From Bacillota bacterium (lineage in GTDB: Bacteria; Bacillota; Clostridia; DSM-8532): a stretch of 11,280 nt of DNA. The notes beneath the pieces are model-generated. The model searched no databases. It was not told the origin of the DNA and was given only the letters and a program-made list of their open reading frames with translations. Position numbers and translations under genes: made by a program. The number at the start of each line of letters is the position of its first letter. Position 1 is the stretch's first letter. Shown here piece by piece: positions 7,891 through 11,280 of this stretch. The stretch spans positions 1 to 11,280 of the forward strand of contig JAEZTB010000015.1 in the NCBI GenBank assembly GCA_023443745.1, read 5' to 3'.

Positions 7891-8808
7891 TTATTCTATA
7901 AGACTAATATTACAATCATACTGAGAATACTTATATATCCTATCCAACAACACCTCCTCCGGCACTTCACTTTTATTTATCTCGCCAACCATTTTTCGCA
8001 ATTCCTCATAATCCAACTCCCCATTATCAGGAACCAATATAACTTCGCGTGTACTGGACGGCAATATAACAATATCTGAATTTTGAGAATCAGCAAAATT
8101 CTTCATACACCCATCGTATAAAATGCAACCGGCCCCGTTAATTTGCTTTTTATTCGAAAGCACATACAAAGATGGCTTCTGCGAATCAAAATCCGATAAA
8201 TCATCTACCACCTCTTCCATTTTCAACTCCTCTAAATGACCCTTCAAAATATCACATACAATCTCTTTCATTGTTTTAATTTCCGGCGGCAGCAAAATGG
8301 GAGTATTCTTCTCTGCAAGGCAATACAGTTCATCTTTTCCCACTCCCCATGTCTCCATATGAGGGTTATGAATCAAAGCCGTTATTTGCCCCTCTTTATG
8401 TTCATCCAAATTCAGATAGAGCACCACCGCCAAGTCAAGAAATTCAATATATGAAACATCTTTTAAAAGGTCCTGATTCTTTTTCCTTTGTATTTGTTTA
8501 AAAACCACTTTATCTTTTAGACAACTCTTCCATATTACCAAAAGTCACGTCTGCTCTTTTCTTATAGCGAAAAATAATAACGTCCAGAATTTCCTGTATT
8601 GACATACCATGGGTAAAATGCATATAGTATGAGTTTAAGTAAATTGTGGACGCAACATTTTTGTTTACCCTACTAATAATCAGCCCATCCAGAACGACAC
8701 CATTGTTTTTGTAATTTTCTGAATCCTAATTTTATAATTACTCCCTAATTTTTTCTGCACTGCAACTGTGACTTTTTCCAAAAACTGATATAATTCGTTT
8801 TTTTCCAT
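7891..8808 (-). pseudogene. DUF5688-family gene broken by two frameshifts
   Basis: Three minus-strand segments join into one protein of about 305 residues. Segment one is ATG 8808, MEKNELYQFLEKVTVAV..., to about 8705. Segment two, starting near 8706, reads KNNGVVLDGLIISR ... ASTIYLNSYY ... GMSIQEIL. Segment three (8541-7891) reads LKDKVVFKQIQRKKNQDLL to the C-terminus. The first break fits loss of one A in an A-run near 8706; the second lies near 8530, where the segment-two frame runs into TAA. The order of blocks (KNNGV-L-G, PTIYL-like, RYK, KDKVVFK, ILPSS-EVILVP) matches what I know of DUF5688 proteins, a family of unknown function common in Lachnospiraceae. The last 216 codons are open, so an annotator could call only that part. 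It is not translatable as a whole unless the breaks are sequencing errors. Confidence 0.72.
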
Positions 8809-8869
8809 TAAATCATGGTATTTTACACAAATAAAAAGAAGTATACATTGAATATGCTCCCATACAAAA

Positions 8870-9014
8870 TTAATCTTTATTTTCAGCTATTTCTTTATAT
8901 CTAAAAAACATACCATTTTGATAATTACCTTGTGCTTTAGAAATCGTCAAAGCGCCTTGTGGACATATAACATCTATTTTCAGAGTATTTTACAATGTCG
9001 TCCATTACAGCCAT
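8870..9014 (-). pseudogene. Unrecognised gene fragment (C-terminal end)
   Basis: From 8983 to the TAA at 8872-8870 the minus strand reads LKIDVICPQGALTISKAQ and then NYQNGMFFRYKEIAENKD, which has a protein-like composition. One extra base at 8984 separates it from an upstream stretch, FQKTSMAVMDDIVKY, that includes ATG 9014 and 9005. I do not recognise the family. It lies between the two DUF5688 copies and has no intact start, so it is probably the tail of a lost gene. Confidence 0.35.
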
Positions 9015-9060
9015 GGACGTCTTCTGAAATTTTAGTACCCGAAATAGGGTAGCTTTTCCA

Positions 9061-9258
9061 AGAACATGTATAAATCCTATATGAAAACACATCCTCATCT
9101 GGCATTTCACTTTCATTTATCTTACCAACCATTTTCTACCGTTCTCCATAATCCAACTTTTCATCATCAGAAACCTATATAACCCTATGCTTACTGGACG
9201 GCAATATTACAATATCTAGATTTTGAGTATTTGTGAAATTCTTCAAACTACCATCATT
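9061..9258 (-). pseudogene. Second, decayed copy of the DUF5688 3' region
   Basis: One minus-strand frame reads NDGSLKNFTNTQNLDIVILPSS, stop, VSDDEKLDYGER, stop, KMVGKINESEMPDED. It aligns without gaps to the C-terminal part of the other copy (CMKNFADSQNSDIVILPSS, ELDYEELRKMVGEINKSEVPEE), at roughly 60% identity by eye. Stops at 9177-9175 and in the GER-KMV junction make it nonfunctional. Only the last third of the gene is present, and its upstream edge coincides within three bases with the stop of the neighbouring 178-residue gene, marking a recombination joint. Confidence 0.75.
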
Positions 9259-9260
9259 AA

Positions 9261-9797
9261 CTACCCACATATCCGAAATGTGATCATTTCATCCAACCCA
9301 ATTTCACTGATACTACATTTTACTCCACCACGCACAAAGGTTTCAATATGATAAAATAGCAGGCTGCCCTTTAAATATTGAAGCAATTTTTCAGACCTCC
9401 TCTTATACCCATAAGCCCGCAGCATTGTTCTCAGTTTCATACGGACAAAATCCTGGCTGCCCAAGAACAGCAGCTGCAGTCGCATCTTCTTAAAGAACAG
9501 ATCCAGATCAAAGTATTCTGTGATAAAAGTATCTTCGGCAATCTTTTTTCCAAATGCGCTAAAATCTTTTTGAATGGACGGAAACTCTTGATCAATCGTC
9601 GGCTTATCTGATAGATAATCAAGCCAATAGTGCACATCCAAATGCAGCATTCTCTTGTTATTTCGATAATCACACTCAAGAAAAAAACGGTCTTTATTAA
9701 ACAATTCCTCCAAAAGTCTTCCCGTTTCCTGTGCTCCTAGATCCATACTGTTAATGATACAAGCCAAATCAAAGCTACTGTACAAAAGTTCTCTCAT
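9261..9797 (-). CDS. Hypothetical protein coupled to the helicase-HNH gene
   Basis: 178 residues, beginning MRELLYSSFDLACIINSMDL. I do not recognise the family. It is soluble-looking, with no signal peptide or membrane segment. It is rich in aromatic and charged residues, with an acidic and aromatic middle (HYWLDYLSDKP) and a basic helical stretch (RMKLRTMLRAYGYKRRSEK) in its second half. Its ATG overlaps the stop of the HNH frame as ATGA, so it was translated together with the helicase-HNH protein and is likely its partner. The natural C-terminus may be lost: the stop lies exactly where the DUF5688 remnant begins, so the last few residues could come from the joint. Confidence 0.6.
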   Translation of the reverse strand: MRELLYSSFDLACIINSMDLGAQETGRLLEELFNKDRFFLECDYRNNKRMLHLDVHYWLDYLSDKPTIDQEFPSIQKDFSAFGKKIAEDTFITEYFDLDLFFKKMRLQLLFLGSQDFVRMKLRTMLRAYGYKRRSEKLLQYLKGSLLFYHIETFVRGGVKCSISEIGLDEMITFRICG

Positions 9798-10126
9798 ATC
9801 TGGTCACCCTTGATTCCATTACAAGTCCTGCAAAGTATCTGGAGGTTATCCATAGTACTCTTTCCACCTTGATTCATTGGATTAATATGATCAACCTGGA
9901 AATAGATTCTATTATGCTCTTTTTTACCGCAACATGCACAAGTATAATTTCCATCTGTATCCTTTGCACGTTCAAATGTCTTATCCCTAAGTTCTTTTTC
10001 CAGTTCCGGATCAATTTTTCCAATCTCGTAAAGGGAAAGATCTTCCAGCTTTCTTTTTCCAAACTTCACATTATTCTCTTCATCATAAATATGAGGATCA
10101 GACAACTTTGTCAGTTCTATTTCCAC
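9794..10126 (-). CDS. HNH endonuclease domain (C-terminal part of a broken helicase-nuclease)
   Basis: 110 residues from GTG 10126. A zinc pair CxxC (63-66) and CRTC (99-102) frame the HNH core: VDH (78-80, with H80), DNLQ (N94) and CNGIKGD (N103 in the third position). This is the QVDHI-P-x-x-GG-NLQ-LC-CN-KGD pattern of HNH nucleases that cut DNA with one metal ion. The N-terminal part (KFGKRKLEDLSLYEIGKIDPELEKE) looks like a linker. No clear ribosome binding site precedes the GTG, and the frame is the same as that of the helicase piece upstream. I therefore read this as the end of one larger protein, split off by loss of one G in AGGTGG near 10126. It could still be made as a separate nuclease through the 10-base overlap. 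Confidence 0.75.
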   Translation of the reverse strand: MEIELTKLSDPHIYDEENNVKFGKRKLEDLSLYEIGKIDPELEKELRDKTFERAKDTDGNYTCACCGKKEHNRIYFQVDHINPMNQGGKSTMDNLQILCRTCNGIKGDQI

Positions 10127-10473
10127 CTGACGTAAAAAGTATAATTTTCTGCCAAAAAAAGCTTCAGCATGTTATCATCCTGGTCATTCCAGATACCTTC
10201 TAAGAATTCCGCCTGTTTTCTGCACCCCATATCCTCATCCCAGATATGTTTTGCAATCACACCAACATCCAGGCGGTCTCTGTCAATATCATCAAAGGTA
10301 TAGAACTTTGGAGTTTCATCATTCTGGGCATAGTACATTAAAATCCGTTCCAGATCCGTTTCTTCCAGAGGCGGAACCATTTCTCCTAGAAAAACTGTAT
10401 TCTTGCACTGCTCTGCCATTTCATAAATCACATCTGCAGCTGGGAACTCCTCTGTTAACTTCATAATCAGCAA
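10117..10473 (-). pseudogene. Middle segment of the broken helicase-HNH protein
   Basis: The coding-like part runs from about 10446 (LTEEFPAADVIYEM) to the TAG at 10119-10117. It is not a separate gene in appearance: no ribosome binding site sits before the Met codons, and it lies in a different frame from the segments on both sides. Removing one base near 10446 joins it to the helicase piece (...LPELFADYE, LTEEFPAAD...). Adding one G near 10126 joins it to the HNH piece (...NYTFYVR, VEIELTKL...). It is an acidic linker between motor and nuclease with no catalytic motif that I recognise. Confidence 0.6.
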
Positions 10474-11167
10474 AAAGTTCCGGCAGCACAGTCATCATTT
10501 TTTCGTACGCTCCCTTTGTACTGTCATAGACCATGACCTGATAAGAAGAATCCACACCATCTTCTTCCAAGTAGGAGAATGCATACATACCGACTGGGAT
10601 TCTACGCACAAACGGAACCTTTTCCAATGCTGTCGTATCCACTGAATCATCGAGCGTTGATGCGAATTCCTCAATTTTGGAAATTGCAATCATTCTTAGT
10701 TCCCGTTTCACATGGTCAGATTCATTTTCTGTAAATTCATTTTCTTCGATGAAAATGGATTCCGGGTTCACCCACGCAATATGCTCATTCCATTTATCAA
10801 TAAAAGACACAATATATGCCGTTGCGGTTCCTCCTGCAGCTTCTCCGCGCAAAGCACGTCCAATCATTTGTGTCATCATAATGATTGAAACAGTTGGCCT
10901 TGCAAGAAATACCGTTTTTGTCTGAGGAAGGTCAATTCCCTCGGTCAGAATATTCACATTGATTAATACCTGAACAGAGCCACTTCGGTATGCCTCTATC
11001 TTTCTCTCATTATCCTCTCTGCTGATCCTTACACCCGTAATTAAATCTTTAATATCAGAAACAATATACTCTGCCCTAATACCTGCCTTCTTAAAAAGCA
11101 CACAGAGTGTAATGGCATGCGTTACATTGACTGCAAACACAATGGCCTGTCCATAGCAGTCCTCCAA
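10421..11167 (-). pseudogene. DEAD/DEAH-box helicase, C-terminal RecA-like domain, 5'-truncated
   Basis: About 248 codons are open from TTG 11167. The protein shows the second motor domain of a superfamily 2 helicase: YGQAIVFAVNVTHA (motif IV region, 5-18), ILTEGIDLP (motif V, 73-81) and QMIGRALRG (motif VI, 100-108). The first motor domain with Walker A and DEAD/DEAH is missing, because the sequence beyond about 11165 is unrelated and appears to belong to an insertion element. TTG 11167 is therefore a chance start. At the other end the frame runs out at 10421 after a probable one-base insertion near 10446. It cannot hydrolyse ATP as it stands. The intact ancestor probably was a helicase fused to the HNH nuclease found downstream. 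Confidence 0.75.
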
Positions 11168-11249
11168 TAAGGATGTTTACGAAAATCATAATTGTTTAGC
11201 ATGCAGCCGAACGATTACCGATGAATTGTAAATAATCTTTATTGGAGGA
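11160..11249 (+). repeat. 11-bp inverted repeat enclosing the leader of the + strand gene
   Basis: TCCTCCAATAA (11160-11170) and TTATTGGAGGA (11239-11249) are perfect reverse complements 68 bases apart. The second arm contains the GGAGGA ribosome binding site of the gene starting at 11258. In a transcript that enters from the left, the arms could pair and hide this site. Confidence 0.6.
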
Positions 11250-11257
11250 TTTGCTTT

Positions 11258-11280
11258 ATGGCAAAGTTTAAGTTTGAGTA
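11258..11280 (+). CDS. Start of a + strand gene, possibly an IS3-type transposase OrfA (partial)
   Basis: ATG 11258 has GGAGGA (11244-11249) eight bases ahead. The first residues are MAKFKFE, running off the window edge. Clostridial IS3/IS150-type OrfA proteins often begin in this way (Met, small residue, Lys, Tyr/Phe, then a helix leading to K-x-x-V-V). Seven residues cannot prove it; the position at the cut end of the helicase supports it. Confidence 0.4.

Larger units (their letters stand above)
11160..11280 (+). mobile_element. Possible left end of an insertion sequence
   Basis: Helicase coding sequence stops making sense near 11165, and a new + strand gene with its own leader begins, pointing out of the window. 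TGTTTACGAAAATCA from 11174 could be an IS3-type terminal repeat (5'-TG), but this is not proven. The exact boundary lies somewhere between about 11150 and 11174. Confidence 0.4.

Noticed and set aside
8999..9019. 7-bp hairpin CGTCCAT / ATGGACG
   Set aside because: Lies inside the unrecognised gene fragment, has no T-run, and is short enough to be chance.

Overview
The window reads as a decayed accessory ('defence island') segment of a low-to-moderate GC Firmicute, most likely a gut Clostridia/Lachnospiraceae member. This rests on a DUF5688-type gene, which I know mainly from Lachnospiraceae, on strong GGAGG ribosome binding sites, on TTG/GTG starts and on an IS66-type transposase tail. The taxonomic call is inference; no marker gene is present.

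Layout. (1) 1-315: the 3' end of an IS66-family element on the + strand, with the last 44 transposase residues, two perfect hairpins and a possible terminal inverted repeat ending at 315. (2) 316-696: no convincing gene; a tRNA T-arm-like scrap and small inverted repeats. (3) 697-7610, minus strand: a type I restriction-modification operon read in the order regulator relic, hsdR, hsdM, hsdS, with overlapping stops and starts. The three structural genes look intact. hsdS is about 200 residues longer than usual because it carries a C-terminal domain resembling the Panacea/DUF4065 (SocA/GepA-like) fold. The small XRE-type helix-turn-helix gene ahead of hsdR is dead (one frameshift, two stops), although its promoter and ribosome binding site still look good. 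(4) 7677-7757: tandem ~21-bp repeats just upstream of that promoter, a likely operator array. (5) 7838-9258, minus strand: a DUF5688 gene broken by two frameshifts, an unrecognised gene fragment, and a second, further decayed copy of the DUF5688 3' end. (6) 9261-11167, minus strand: the C-terminal half of a DEAD/DEAH helicase running through two opposite frameshifts into an HNH nuclease domain, then a coupled 178-residue gene of unknown function. (7) 11160-11280: the helicase is cut off at its 5' end by what looks like the left end of an insertion sequence, whose first codons (MAKFKFE) start on the + strand at 11258.

How the genes work together. HsdR, HsdM and HsdS should assemble into a DNA-translocating restriction and methylation complex. 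The dead XRE gene probably once set the level of this operon through the upstream repeats. The helicase-HNH protein and its coupled partner look like a second, unrelated anti-invader module, now inactivated. The pattern (one intact system flanked by broken modules and IS ends) is that of an island under turnover.
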